Source: Alentia gelatinosa (lineage: Eukaryota > Annelida > Polychaeta > Phyllodocida > Polynoidae). From it: a stretch of DNA of 64,000 nucleotides. Where the stretch lies: assembly GCA_950022655.1 (NCBI GenBank), contig OX465579.1, forward strand, positions 136,657,118 to 136,721,117, read 5' to 3'. The translations under genes were made by a program, and so were the position numbers. Under the pieces are notes generated by a model, which was not told where the DNA came from, made no database searches, and saw only the letters and a program-made list of their open reading frames with translations. Of the stretch, positions 25,020 through 36,365 are shown one piece after another. Numbering within the stretch: the stretch's first letter is position 1; each line of letters starts with the position of its first letter.

Positions 25020-26090
25020 TGAATAAGCACATTCCTCTATATGCTCTTGCTTCAGTGTCATTCAACAAGGCAAGTATGTCATCTAAAAATAATCTAAATG
25101 CCAAGCTCTTAGGGGTGATTTGCTTTTTGGACCCCTTTTAATTTTCCCAAGTAATCTTACGTCTGTGACCACCCCATTCACTGAAAAAGATCTGGATACA
25201 AATTGTGTAATGTATAAAAGCCAAGTCCTTCTAAGGGCTTTGTCCCAAGGACCCCAAGGTGGGACTTTGCCACTGGACCCCCACTGATATTCCTAGGTAG
25301 TCTCAGGTATGTAACCTCCCTTAACCAAAATTCTAGGAACAATTTGTATAATGTATAAAATCCAAGTGTTTCCTGGGTTTGCCCCTGGACTACGAAATGT
25401 GATTTGCCACTGGACCACCAATAATCTCCCCAGGACATAACCCTGTGTATTGCTTTAATAAGTGTAAAAGCCAGGTATTCCCAGGGGGCTTCACCCCTTT
25501 GAACCCCAATAGGGCTTTACTTTTGGACATCTGGTAGCTGGTCTCAGGTATGTATCTCCCCCTCCCTGAGACAAAATCCTAGGGGCAACTTGTGTAATCT
25601 ATGAAATTCAAAAGTTTCCGGGGCTTTGCAATATTCCTAGATAACCTAAGCTCTGTACCCCTACTACCTAAAACAAGTTCTTGGGTACAGGTGTGTAACT
25701 TATCTGCTACCTCAAACAGAATCTTTAGTACAGCTTGTATGATCGATCAGATTCAATTTTTTCTGGGAACTTTGACCCCTGGACCCCCCCCCCCCCCCTC
25801 CCAACCGAGGCTTTGCCCCCTGGTGCCAACCCATAAAGGTAGTCCGAGGTGTGCATTTTACTGTACCCAGGATTTTATTATTGAAGAGAGGCTTTACACA
25901 CCTTAGATTACATGGAATATTACCATGGGTCCAGGGCAGAATCTGACTGCCCAGGACCCAGGGAGCAAAGCCCATAAAAGATGTCTCTTGGACTTTGTAT
26001 CAGGGACCAAGATAGTTACTGATCTGAGACTATATGTGAAGATTGCAAGGGGTTCAGGGAAAGGTGTCACCTGATGAGCTTTATCTTTTT
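25020..26090 (+). repeat. Degenerate tandem repeat, about 110-140 bp unit
   Basis: A unit built of GTATAAAAGCCAAG, then a GGGCTTTG / CCCCTGGACCCCC block, then AGGTAGTCTCAGGTATGTA recurs at about 25201, 25340, 25450 and 25590 with substantial drift. Open frames across it are not coding. Confidence 0.5.
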
Positions 26091-26159
26091 GAGGGGCATA
26101 GCTGCTTTGATGAATAACATGGTAACAGGAGCATATGGAGAGATATGTCTTTTTAGAGA

Positions 26160-26268
26160 CCTCCCCCCCCCCCCAAAAAGGCTCCAATATGTTTTATATT
26201 TGGGGGAGGGGGGCACAGGGGGCACGTGCCCCCTGTGCCCCCCCCCCCCCGGGTATGCTCCTGATAGC
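26160..26268. repeat. C/G-tract palindrome
   Basis: GGGGGCACGTGCCCCC centre with surrounding C and G tracts, ending in GGGTATGCTCCTG. Probably the right end of a CAGGGGCATACC-type element. Confidence 0.45.
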
Positions 26269-26371
26269 CTCAGTTGTGTAATCCCATGCACTCCCTACAA
26301 ACACCATCCAGTGTCGGTGATGTCAAAAGCTGTGAAGAAACAAGCATAGTCATACGGGGGGGGGGGGGGGG

Positions 26372-26430
26372 GGAGCTGTCCATAAATAATGTCATGTTAT
26401 GTTTGCATGTCGTAATTTATGGACAGCCCC
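26372..26430. mobile_element. Short GTCCATAAAT inverted-repeat element
   Basis: GCTGTCCATAAATAATGTCA is mirrored by TGTCGTAATTTATGGACAGC. It follows a 15-base G tract. Related in its ends to the elements at 34487 and 55719. Confidence 0.55.
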
Positions 26431-26879
26431 TAGGAAGATTTCCGCGAACCTTTGAAATCGGAGGTGCCATCCACTCCAGCAACAACTGCGACACGCATAA
26501 TCAGAATCATAGTGTTGACACGTTTTTCCAAGCCCTGCGTGAACTATTGCTTAGTTTTCGCATGTTTCAAACTGATATACATGTGATTGTACACGTCATA
26601 TGGGGTAACTTGAGTTAGCCCATATTTGGGGTAAGTTGAGACATAGGTGAAATAGCTTGCAAAACTTCTGATATAATCTTTTATTTGTAAAACAGGTTGT
26701 GTCCAATACTTTTCAATATTTTTAAAATCTAAATTCTTTATTTTACTTTGGTAATTAAATACAACAGTTATAACTTATATGAAGCAATATCGGCAAAAAA
26801 TTCCTGAGATCAGAGATTTAACGTTTACTGTTTTCCTGGTGCTACTTTACAAAATTTAATAGTCCTAGCAAATAACCAC

Positions 26880-27431
26880 TTGTGTCACTGTCCAAAAGCT
26901 GTGATTTATATAGCTGGTGGAATATGTAATGTAACCTCAAAAACTACAGTATCCCGATCACCTAAGGTTCAGGAGATACAAATGATATGGTCCTCCAGTG
27001 CTGATCTTCTGAAACATCTTGAAGCCTATGCCTCTGCGGGGTATGACTGGCTTAAATCTAATCACCCAGAAGCAAGATTCGTCATCTGTCCGCTGATCGA
27101 AGCTGATTTCGAAAAGTGCCTTACTGAGTTTCGGACAGTTAAAGCTGAACTTTCTACAGATCTTAAGGAAAGATTGGAAATCAAACAAGACATTGTTACA
27201 AGAGTGATCATCAACTTTAACAAGTTTCTGATTTTCCTAAACTCTGGTCAGGAGACTAAGTTTCCCTGGATAGCAAATCACACACACAAATGGAGAAAAG
27301 GGATACTAAAGCATCACTACGATCTCTTAACTGACGGGATCCACCCGACCCCTCAACTCTTAGACCTCTGGTCGATCGATTTCTTATCTGCTTTCAGCAA
27401 AAATATACTAGTGGCGAAAGCAACCTGGTAA
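26880..27431 (+). pseudogene. Retrotransposon ORF1 remnant, SGNH-hydrolase (esterase)-like
   Basis: 183 codons are open, but the true start is missing; the frame begins without an ATG. Residues 10-17 (YIAGGICN) resemble block III (GxN) and residues 152-155 (DGIH) block V (DxxH, catalytic Asp and His) of SGNH hydrolases. The usual block I Ser (GDS) is not present in the preserved part. ORF1 proteins of CR1/L2-type elements are known to carry such esterase domains, proposed to help lipid or RNP interactions. It lies just upstream of ORF2 on the same strand, as expected. Confidence 0.6.
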
Positions 27432-27883
27432 TATGCTTCTTGAACCCTGCACAAATTTTTGGCTTGCCGTTACCTATGGTGAGCTAATATTTACTCAGGG
27501 CTCTCTGTACTGATTTTTTCTTTTCCTCAAAATTTTGTGGATATTGTAGAACAGAGCTCCATTGTTATAACCATTCCACCTGGCAAAGGTCACAGTTATT
27601 TGTTGTTACCTATAACGAATAACTCCCTGGCTTACTCCGGTGTGATTTCTGCTCTCTTTTTCATTCTGAAATTCTCATGATGGGATGATGATGGGCTGGC
27701 CCTGATCAAGTAGCCAGTAGGACAACCATCTTGTATTTTTAATGACAAAAATGGTCGAAATGACTGATATTTTTGTTAAGTTTTATTTTCTTGTTTTATT
27801 TTTTCAGCTGTTTGCTGATACCTTGTTGTTCGCTTTCATGTTGTTTGTCCAAGGAAAGAATTGGTGTTGTTATTATGTAAAGT

Positions 27884-30528
27884 TTGATAGATTTAAGATT
27901 TTTTCCAGCTATCGCTATATCTAGTATTGTAAGATATCCAAGCAATATGGATACTTTGTTTGATGGCACAGTGGTATCTAGGCTAAGAGGATTTAAGTTC
28001 ACTCATGCAAACCTTAGAAGTATCAAAGCCAACTATGAATCATTAGCTGTAGAAGCACATACCAACTCATGTGATATTATCAGTGCATCGGAAACATGGC
28101 ATACTGAATATGATCTGCCAAACTCCTATATTTTGAGCAAGTACAAAAAATACAGAGTAGATAGAACCTGGAAGGAAAATGAAAATGATGAAAAGCCCAA
28201 CATAGGGGGTGGTTTACGGGCTTTTATCCAAGGAGAAATTCCCCATGATGCAAACTTGTATTCTGCTTTAAATTACAGCAATAGAAATATTGAACAACAG
28301 ATTATCTCAAAAGAGAGGTCTTTTACTAAAAAGTTGGTGTTGATAAATGTATATCGGTCAAATCATGGTGATCCTGTTTTGTTTGCAAGAAGTATTGTGG
28401 ACACTATTTCCGTTATCGGAGATGATGGTGACCCAGATCTCATTGTAATTGGAGACTGTAACATAAATGTTGCAGACAAAAACAAACCAGAGGTGACTAT
28501 GTTAATTACTGAATTTCAACAAATTAGGTTAAACCAGCTTAATATGGATACCACAAGATTTTCTGATAGGGGTTCAAATATTGATTTAATTTTTACATCT
28601 TTCACAGATATTGCTTTGAGTGGAGTCCTTAGAAATGCTCTGAGTGATCATCAAATGATATTTGCAATCAAGAAATCAATCAGGAAAAGGCCTGAGAAAA
28701 CTAGATTTAGGGGCCATTCTTATAAAAACTATTATTATCCCAGGCTTAAAAATCACTTACTGAACTTTGATTGGTCTGATTTTGTCAAATCAAATGATAG
28801 CACAGAAAGGTGGAACATTTTGAACAAAGCCATTGTATCCTAGTTTGATGTTGATTGTAAATATAGGTTTTTTAATGTTTGTAGCTCTAAAGAACCATGG
28901 ATCACGGCTAATATCCTGGAAACAATAAGAGATAAAGATAGACTATTAGCAAGAGCCAAGAGAACTGGCCTGAAAGATGACTGGGTTAAAGCAAAGAGAG
29001 CATGAAATGAAACGACTAAAATTGTAAGACTAGCTAGACAGATTTTCACTATGGCTGAATTAGAAAGACATAAGGTGATAGTCAAAAATTCTGGTTCTCA
29101 ATAAAAAACTTTTTGCCGGGAACTAAAGACCACTTTGATAGTGATGAGGTCAAGATTAAAGATGACACTGGCCAAATAGTGGACAAAGTCAGCACACCAG
29201 ATTATATAAATGATTATTTCTCAGGCATAGGGTCTAAATTGGCATCAGATATATACATGCCCTGGCCCTATGAGGCCAACCAGATGTCAACCCTTGATAA
29301 TCTTGTTACTACACCTGACGAAATCGTATCAGTTCTCAAAAAGGTTAGCTGAAAGAAGCAATCTATGTTAAATGACATCACATCTAAAGTTTTTGTAGAC
29401 TCTGTGAGATCAATATCAAAAATTTATGCTGAGCTGTATAACTGTATCTTTGAAACAGCTATCATTCCTGAGGTCTGGAAGGTGGCGACTGTTGTACCTA
29501 TCCTGAAGGGAGGTGATCCATACCAAACAAATAACTTGAGGCATATATTGCTTTTACCAATCACGCATAAACTTATGGAGAGGATTGTTTGTAAACATCT
29601 CATGGCTTACATAGATCAGAATGGTATTCTTATTGATAGACAATTTGGTTTTAGAAAATCTATGTCTACTATTGATGCTATCTCAAAGTTTACCGACGAT
29701 GTCCTCACAAATAAAAATGTGGTTCAGTCTACCTTAGCTGTATTTGTGGATGGACTTGGATACTCTGGTCACTTGGTGTTTACAAAATAAACTAAGTATT
29801 AATATTGAGAAAACCAAGCACATTTATTTTTCTGCAAAGAAAAGGACAAGGCAAGGTGAGGGTAATCATCTCTTTATTGAGAAACAACAAATAATGCAGG
29901 TTCCTTCTTACTAATATCTAGGTGTAATACTTTACAGAAATCTTGATTACCATCTTCACTTTGCCTCGTTACGCAAGAGCATCTCTTTTAGGCTTTACCA
30001 ATTATCTAAAATGAGGAGCTTTCTAACTAAGAAAGCGGCACTTTCAATTTATGCAGCTCCTGTTTTACTGTATTTTACTATGGAGATGTTCTTTTTGATA
30101 GCGCCCCTGCCACACTTACTGATTCTTTGCAAGTCTTGCAGAACAATGGTCTGAGAATCTGTCTTAGAGCTAATGCCTATATCCCTGTCAGGCATCTCCA
30201 TCTTAATGCTGAAATGCCCCTTCTCAAAGATCGCAGAGAAGCGCATGTTTTGAACTATATGTACAAAAGGTCTAGGATTGGTGAAAATGTTGTAAATAGT
30301 AATATAATTACGAGAAAATATGATGCCTCTGAAATTTTTAATGGTACACCAAACTATACTGCAAATATGCTCTCAGTGAAGTATCATGGAGGTTCTGTTT
30401 GGAGCAAACTAGGTCCTTTAATCAGGAATACCGAAACTCTTAAAATGTTTAAAGCCTTAACGAAAGCTAAAGCCCATAAGACAGCGACATTTTCTACAGA
30501 TTGTCCCCGATCCGATCACCGATTATAA
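27884..30528 (+). pseudogene. Retrotransposon ORF2 remnant: endonuclease plus broken reverse transcriptase
   Basis: 27884-28843 encodes an exonuclease-endonuclease-phosphatase fold: HANLRS (Asn43), SETWH (Glu70), GDCNINV (190-196), SNIDLIF (231-237) and SDH (254-256) are the conserved blocks. The first ATG is at 27947. A TAG at 28841-28843 interrupts a linker that continues in frame (KEPWITANILETIRDKDRLL), followed by TGA at 29003 and TGA at 29350. The reverse transcriptase begins at 29365 (WKVATVVPILKGG, GFRKSMSTIDAI) but breaks at AVFVD. The sequence jumps to post-core residues (INIEKTKHIYFS, YLGVILYRNLDY), so the FxDD catalytic region is deleted. The C-terminal segment (LQNNGLRICLRAN) is at 30136-30528. 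It cannot encode active polymerase. Confidence 0.75.
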
Positions 30529-30869
30529 TCGGGAACAAGAATGTCGCTGTCTTATACCCTTTGCCAATCACACTTCTCCACTTCATGACCTTGTACAGCG
30601 ACCCGATTGAGATCAAAGAGAGCCGCCGGGAGCCGAGCCGGGGTGAGCCATGGGCCGCTGGTGTGGATTCATAGAAAATGATTCAAAGTTTGATAACTTT
30701 GGATCTAATTAAGATATTCGGAAACTGTTTTCAGATTCATTATCACCTCTGTCTCCCCTACAAATCGGTATGAGGCACTTGTAAATTGGACTAGGGGATA
30801 GGTAGCATCGATGTTCAAATGGCCTTCTCAGAATCGGGGACAATGGTCGGGTCGCTGTCTTATAGGCTT
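30470..30869. mobile_element. MITE AAGCCYATAAGACAGCGAC with TA duplication
   Basis: The left end AAGCCCATAAGACAGCGAC and the right end (inverted AAGCCTATAAGACAGCGAC) are flanked by TA (30468-30469, 30870-30871). A second internal copy of the end (TGTCGCTGTCTTATA) is at about 30541. It is inserted in the retrotransposon's 3' region, so it is younger than that element. A diverged relative lies at 12010-12345. Confidence 0.75.
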
Positions 30870-31497
30870 TACATGAGAAGCAAGATTTGGCAACTCTAGC
30901 CTTGATATTGATTTCCTATCTGTTATCTCATATATCCTGCATGTGTGTATTGTCTCAATCTTAGGGATATGGAATGTTGTTCTTAACTTGGTTTGACAAT
31001 AGTTATGTTTACTAAAATTCTCTGTTTTTGCTGTAGAAATTCTGTCACGGTTAGGCCGTTAAGACCAGCCTTATAAAAAGGCTGAGGCCCCGACCACTTT
31101 GTTGAGCATATTTGCCTAATGTGAGATATGACCTGACTGTATAGACCTGACTGTATTACAACCTTGGCTCAATAAAGAAATTTTATCTCAAAAAAACCAA
31201 AAAACTTATAAGACCAGCACAACAGAACTCGGCGACAAAACCCATCAAATTGACGCCGAGCTCTATGATACTCGATAGCTCCACATACATTTTTTTCATT
31301 TTGTCGCCGACCTTGATAAGGGTTAATCGTGGCCCGTCGGGAGCAAAATACTGTTAGGTGGGAGGGCCCCTAATCATGTTTTAGGTCTCATTTAATGATC
31401 ATAAGGGTTTCCATGTTTGTATTGTCCTAAAAATGGTTTAAAGCAACCACACATGTCTCAAGTAAACCCCAACGACAGTACATATGGTGCAGTCACT

Positions 31498-32021
31498 CAG
31501 GGGCGTCAGAACATTTTGAAAGTGGAGGGGGGGGGGCGAACTGAAAAATTGCTGACTTTTTTCATGGTATGAAGTCAGACATTGACATTAGCCTGTTTCA
31601 CATGATTTACTGTAAATCTGCGAAAAGTCTGTGAAAATTCAGGTCTTATAGCCTTCTTTACACGCGAAAATGTCAGACATTGACATTTTTCCATGGTGAA
31701 AAGTCCGGGCTTACAAGTTATGGCCATCATTGCATAAAAGTTATGGCCATCAGAATGACATTTTTCTGTGTTGGAAAGTCAAGGCCTAGCCATTGATACA
31801 CACTAAAAAGTCAGACTTTGACAATTTTCCAGAATGAAAAGTCAAGGCTTGGCCATAGTTGCATGCTAAAAAGTTAGATTTAGACATTTTTCGATGTTGA
31901 AAACCCAAGACAGTTTTACACTTGATTGAGTTCAATTTGAAGGTGCTGATTTTTTGGGGGCTGGCAAAAAAAAGGGGGGGGGGGGCGCCGCCCCCCTGCC
32001 CCCGCTATTCTGACGCCACTG
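31498..32021 (-). mobile_element. Minisatellite-bearing TIR element (copy 2)
   Basis: Ends CAGGGGCGTCAGAA and, inverted, CAGTGGCGTCAGAA are flanked by an exact 6-bp repeat GTCACT (31492-31497, 32022-32027). The interior has the GTCAGACTTTGAC / CATGGTGAAAAGTC minisatellite seen in copy 1 at 2042-3232, in inverted orientation and with fewer units, plus G tracts at both ends. It is inserted at the centre of a larger palindrome (31400-32170). Confidence 0.7.
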
Positions 32022-34486
32022 GTCACTTCAGTTACCGTCGTTGGGGGTTACTTGAGACATGTGGGGTAACTTGAGACAAAATTATGTATTTTTCATGACT
32101 TTAAACCTTTTTTGAGGTGGCACTTTAATGACAATACAAAAATTATAACCCTTTTAATAAATATATGTGACCTAGAACATAATCAAAATTTGGAAGATGA
32201 GATGAGCTCATTATTTTTGCATGTGACATGAGCTTAAAATCAGGTTGTTTCCCCCAACAAATTCAAGGATACCAGAGAGTGTTCTTCTTGACTATTTTTC
32301 CATGAAGGCAGATACAGACTTATATATCCAGGAATGTTTAAAAACTATATACACAAATTAAGTAATTTTGTTCTATCTGTATCTACTTGAGACATTTACA
32401 AGTTGTGTCATTTATTTAAATGTAACATCAATTTTTATATGTTTTTACATAAGGGTCATTCCACCAGAAAATGTACTTTTGGTGAAAATCATACTTTTTG
32501 GGGGTTAATGGGCTATAATTTCATTATAAATGAATTTTTTTAATTTATTTTTTTTCTGTGCAAAGAAAACACCCTGTCCTTTCAGAAAATTATTACTTTT
32601 ATTGGTCTATCTGCATTTTTTTTTAATCTGTAGACTTTCAAAGTGAGAAATTAGCAAAAAAGTGCATGTCCTTTTGATATTTCTAAAGTTTAGCACTATT
32701 TCTTTTGTGGAAACTATTAATATATATTCCCTAATTGATTTATTTCCTAAAGTTATGTAAATTGGCTGTTGTTTAATAGTATTTTCCCTTATTTCTAAGG
32801 CTCCGCAAAATTTTTAGGTGTATTTCAATGAAAAGTGTGCTTTTTCAGCAAATGCTATATAGGTTATATTTGGCATAGCCTGATGACAATATATTTTAAT
32901 GGTATATTTCCCAAACATGCACTTAAAACTCTGGACATACATCAATTTTTCACATATGCATATGATTTTAGGCCAACTGCAACAGGGTTTTTTCCCCAGC
33001 CGAATTACAGAAAAAAATCGATTTTACACAATTGATATCACGGATGTGATGAGTTGCATTTAGCACTCTCCACTTCTCCATATTGGTGCTAACTTGGTAC
33101 AAAAATTACTGAATAATGTGGCCATAGGGTCTGTAGTGTAAGAGTAATAAAATGCTTCCAAAGTGCCTTCACTATGCGAGAACAGGGAAAGTAATTTTGA
33201 AGGAATCATGTCCGTGATATTTATCACGTCCGAGAGATCAATCGAAGGCGGGAAAGCTGATCACAAGAACCGGATGTTATCCCTTTTAACTGTGCATGCG
33301 CCTCCACTCCGGCAGTTCAGCGGCTTGAGGAGACATCCAGCTCATGTGAGTTGTCCAGATTTCTTCTATGCTAGCATTATTTTTCCATCCTGGACATGAT
33401 TTTCTGTGTTTATAGTGATAACTTGGAGTTTGTGATTCTGTAGAATCCATTTTCTTGAAAAGTTGACAATTATTTACCGAAAGTTTGTGGTTTGAATAAA
33501 AGAGTAGATTGATGAGTTCCCAACATGGCCACTACTGGAAGGGTTGGGGGTATTTTCAATGTCTTAGTGAATTTTTCAAAAAAATTTGTTTAGCCATATC
33601 ACGTCTGACATGGAAATTCTTCTTTCGATTGATCTATGAGAAAATGTGCAAAGAGGTGCAGAATATATATATATATATTACGATCTATTCCCAATGACAA
33701 AATGTATGTTTAAAAGACTGTGTAGTATCTGGACTCAGGTTGTACACCTATCATGTGGTAATAGCCATCACGGACGTGATATGGGTGAAGTATTTTCATC
33801 GAATTGACTAGGAACTATGTTTGAATGAGATTAAATTACAGTAACGAAAGTTGTTCATTATGTGCACCAAGTGTCATTTCATAAGTCTAGGGAGAAAAAG
33901 TGAAGAAAGTCCACATGTAAATATATTTTTTTCATGCATTTTTGTAGCCGCCGTCACGTCCGATATATATATGTCGGACGTGACGCCCAGTTTGGTTTCA
34001 TCTCATAACAAGTATGAAAATGAGGGTTAGGATCATCCGTTTTGATTTTTCTTAATGTTTGCCTATTGTACTCCATATCTAATCGAAAATTGAAATGATT
34101 ATGAGATTGAGCTACTACCTATAGTGGTTTATTTTCATGTCGGACGTGATGCATGATTTTTCAAAACCATACCTGAACTATAAGACTTGGACAAACCTTG
34201 GATAAAATCACCTGGAATACTGAAGACGGTTATATTCTATGGTGTGATGAAAAAAATAAATCATTTTGAGGAAATCTTTTTTTGACATTTTTGGCAAAAA
34301 TCTGATTTTGGTAATATTTTTGTTCTTACAGCCATCATATTAAGTTTGTGGGCAAAATATCTATTCTAAATATAAGTCTGAACAATAGTCATACAAAGAA
34401 CACCATTTTTGAAAACAAATGTACCTTTTGAATGTTATTTGATAGGTAGTTTGCTAATTTGTTTGTTTTCTCTTTTTTCAGTTTTA

Positions 34487-34669
34487 GGGCTATCCATAAA
34501 ATATGTACACACAATATCTCAAATTTTCGACCCTACCACCCCCCCCCCCCCCCACCTTATTTTTTTTCACAATAAAACACAAAAGAAGCCTATGCACAAA
34601 ATTTTAACCACCCTATCCCAACTACCCCCCCCCCCCCCTCAGTGCATACATACTTTATGGATGGCCCCC
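34487..34669. mobile_element. GGGCTATCCATAAA MITE with TA duplication
   Basis: The left end GGGCTATCCATAAAATATGT and the right end (inverted GGGGGCCATCCATAAAGTAT) are flanked by TA. The interior is mostly C tracts. Relatives lie at 8886, 26372 and 55719. Confidence 0.65.
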
Positions 34670-34800
34670 TACATATGAGCCATACCTTGAAAGCATGGGG
34701 TGTAAACTGTTACCTCCGGATGAGAGGAAACCTCAAAAGGACTCATCTAAGGACTGGAGGAACAAGGAGATGAGAAAAAGATAAAATTAAAAAGATAGAG

Positions 34801-35840
34801 AAAAGGTTTGCAGATGGTTCTTAGCACAAAATGTAAATGAAAAATGTACTCTTGTGTATTCTGAGTGGTATCAGAAGCAAGAGTTTGATATTCTTTGCAG
34901 TTCTTCCCCAAAAACCAGGTCATTGGCATTTAAGGTACTCTTATATGTGGTTGAATTGAAGCTGATGTATATATTTGCAAAACCAAAGAAGATTTTCTCA
35001 GCAATTTGTACATATTTCATGTTTGTGAACAAGAAAGTGGAAGTTACTGGTCTGTCACGTCCGTTATTAAAAATATCACGTCCAAGAGATTTATGATGTA
35101 CACACAAAATGTGGCATTTGGATGAATATTAAGGTTAAAGTTAGCGTTTTTGGCATTTAAAAGCATAGAGAAAAGATTTGCAGACGTTTTTTTAGCACAA
35201 AATGTAAGTGAAAAATGTACTCTTCTGTATTGTGAGTGGCATCAGAAGTAAGAGTTTCATATTCTTTGCAGTTTTTCCAGAAAAAAAAACAGGTCATTGG
35301 CATTTAAGGTACTCTTATAGGTCGTTGAATTGAAAATCATGTATATATTAGCAAAAACAAACAAAAGTTTTTCAGATTTTGGTCCATATTTCGTGTTTGT
35401 GGAAGTGGAAGTTACTGGTCTGTCACGTCCGCTATCAAGAATATCACGTCCAAGAGATTTATGATGTCTACACAAAATGTGGTATTTCAATGAATATTAA
35501 GGTTAAAGTTAGCATTTTTTGCATTTAAAAGCAAAGAAAAAAGGTTTCTAGACAGTTTTTAGCACAAAATGTAAGAGATAAATGTACTTTACTTTATTCT
35601 GAGTGTGATCAGAAAGAAAGAGTTGGACATTCTTTGTAGTTTTTCAAGAAAAAAAAACAGGTCATTGGCATTTAAGATACTCTTATATGTGGTTGAATTG
35701 AAGATAATGAATGTATTTTCAAAAGGAAACATGAACTTTTAATAATTTGGGACATATTTCGGATTTCTCATCTAGAAAGTGGAATTTACTGTTCCATCAC
35801 GTCCGTTATTAAAAATAACACGTCCGAGAGATTTTTAAAC
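34801..35840 (+). repeat. Three tandem copies of a 365-371 bp unit
   Basis: Units begin near 34801, 35172 and 35537 (AAAAGGTTTGCAGATGG and variants) and share TTAGCACAAAATGTAA, CAGGTCATTGGCATTTAAG and GTGGAAGTTACTGGTCTGTC. Each unit ends with one CACGTCC pair at 21-bp spacing. Divergence is moderate, and the best-conserved part is the motif pair. Confidence 0.75.
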
Positions 35841-36365
35841 CTTTTTCCCAGAAGCTATTAGCTCAAGAAATAATGCATGGAACATCTTCTAATTTGACAT
35901 AGATCATGTATATAACCTATAAAAGTAATTCTGTGATTTATAAACGTGAAACTTTTGTATTTAGATAGTGACAGAAAAAACAAAATTCATTTTGTAATCC
36001 CTTGGAGAACACCTTCTGTATGTGCATCTTTGAGGCAGCACAGAAAAAGATTGCATAAGTAGTTCACTATTTCCACTTGTCTATAATATCAGACTATGCT
36101 TGACATATTGGGTACAAACTTGATGTCTTACAAAAAATAAAATAGATTTCTCTATCATCAACTTTTGTATGAGTGTTTTTTTATATGTCGGACGTGATGG
36201 CAATAATATTTACAATTTTTGCAGCCTCACAAAAACTGACCCCCCACTAATATCCCAGTTGAATCATGTTTTCCTAAAACTTGAAAGTGTATATTTTGCA
36301 CACAAGTAAAAGAAAATTTGGTTTGTGCCACTTTTTTTTTTTTACCTCTTTTTTACCAACAAGGG

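Larger units (their letters stand above)
26880..31190 (+). mobile_element. CR1-like non-LTR retrotransposon, decayed
   Basis: In order: an ORF1 remnant with SGNH-hydrolase-like motifs, a 450-bp gap, an ORF2 remnant with an apurinic-like endonuclease and a damaged reverse transcriptase, an inserted MITE (30470-30869), and a 3' tail ending CAATAAAGAAATTTTATCTC. No LTRs. The copy is 5'-truncated or eroded before 26880. Several nonsense codons and an internal deletion make it non-functional. Confidence 0.75.
26597..31481. mobile_element. Possible larger element bounded by GGGGTAACTTGAG ends (1)
   Basis: The left end at 26599 reads GGGGTAACTTGAG, then GGTAAGTTGAGACATAGGTG and AAATAGCTTGCAAAAC. 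The right end at about 31400-31481 carries the inverted motif ATGTCTCAAGTAAACCCC, then AACGACAGTA. The left end matches the right end of the neighbouring unit at 37975-38296 over more than 100 bp. Whether these four ends belong to two inverted elements or one rearranged element cannot be settled by eye. The retrotransposon at 26880-31190 lies between these two ends. Confidence 0.35.
33037..36199. repeat. Dispersed TCACGTCC motif array
   Basis: Exact TCACGTCC (or its complement GGACGTGA) occurs at least eleven times: near 33224, 33773, 33954, 33976, 34143, 35055, 35076, 35423, 35444, 35797 and 36191. Near matches are at 33037, 33205, 33599 and 35817. Three pairs (35054/35075, 35422/35443, 35796/35817) are spaced exactly 21 bp. 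At 33953-33984 two copies form a 32-bp near-palindrome around an AT core. This looks like a set of binding sites for one protein. Confidence 0.75.

Noticed and set aside
34747..35490. Related small minus-strand ORFs repeated in three places (SLGRDI..GRDRPVTST)
   Set aside because: They recur because the DNA unit is a tandem repeat; the frames are not preserved in the third copy.
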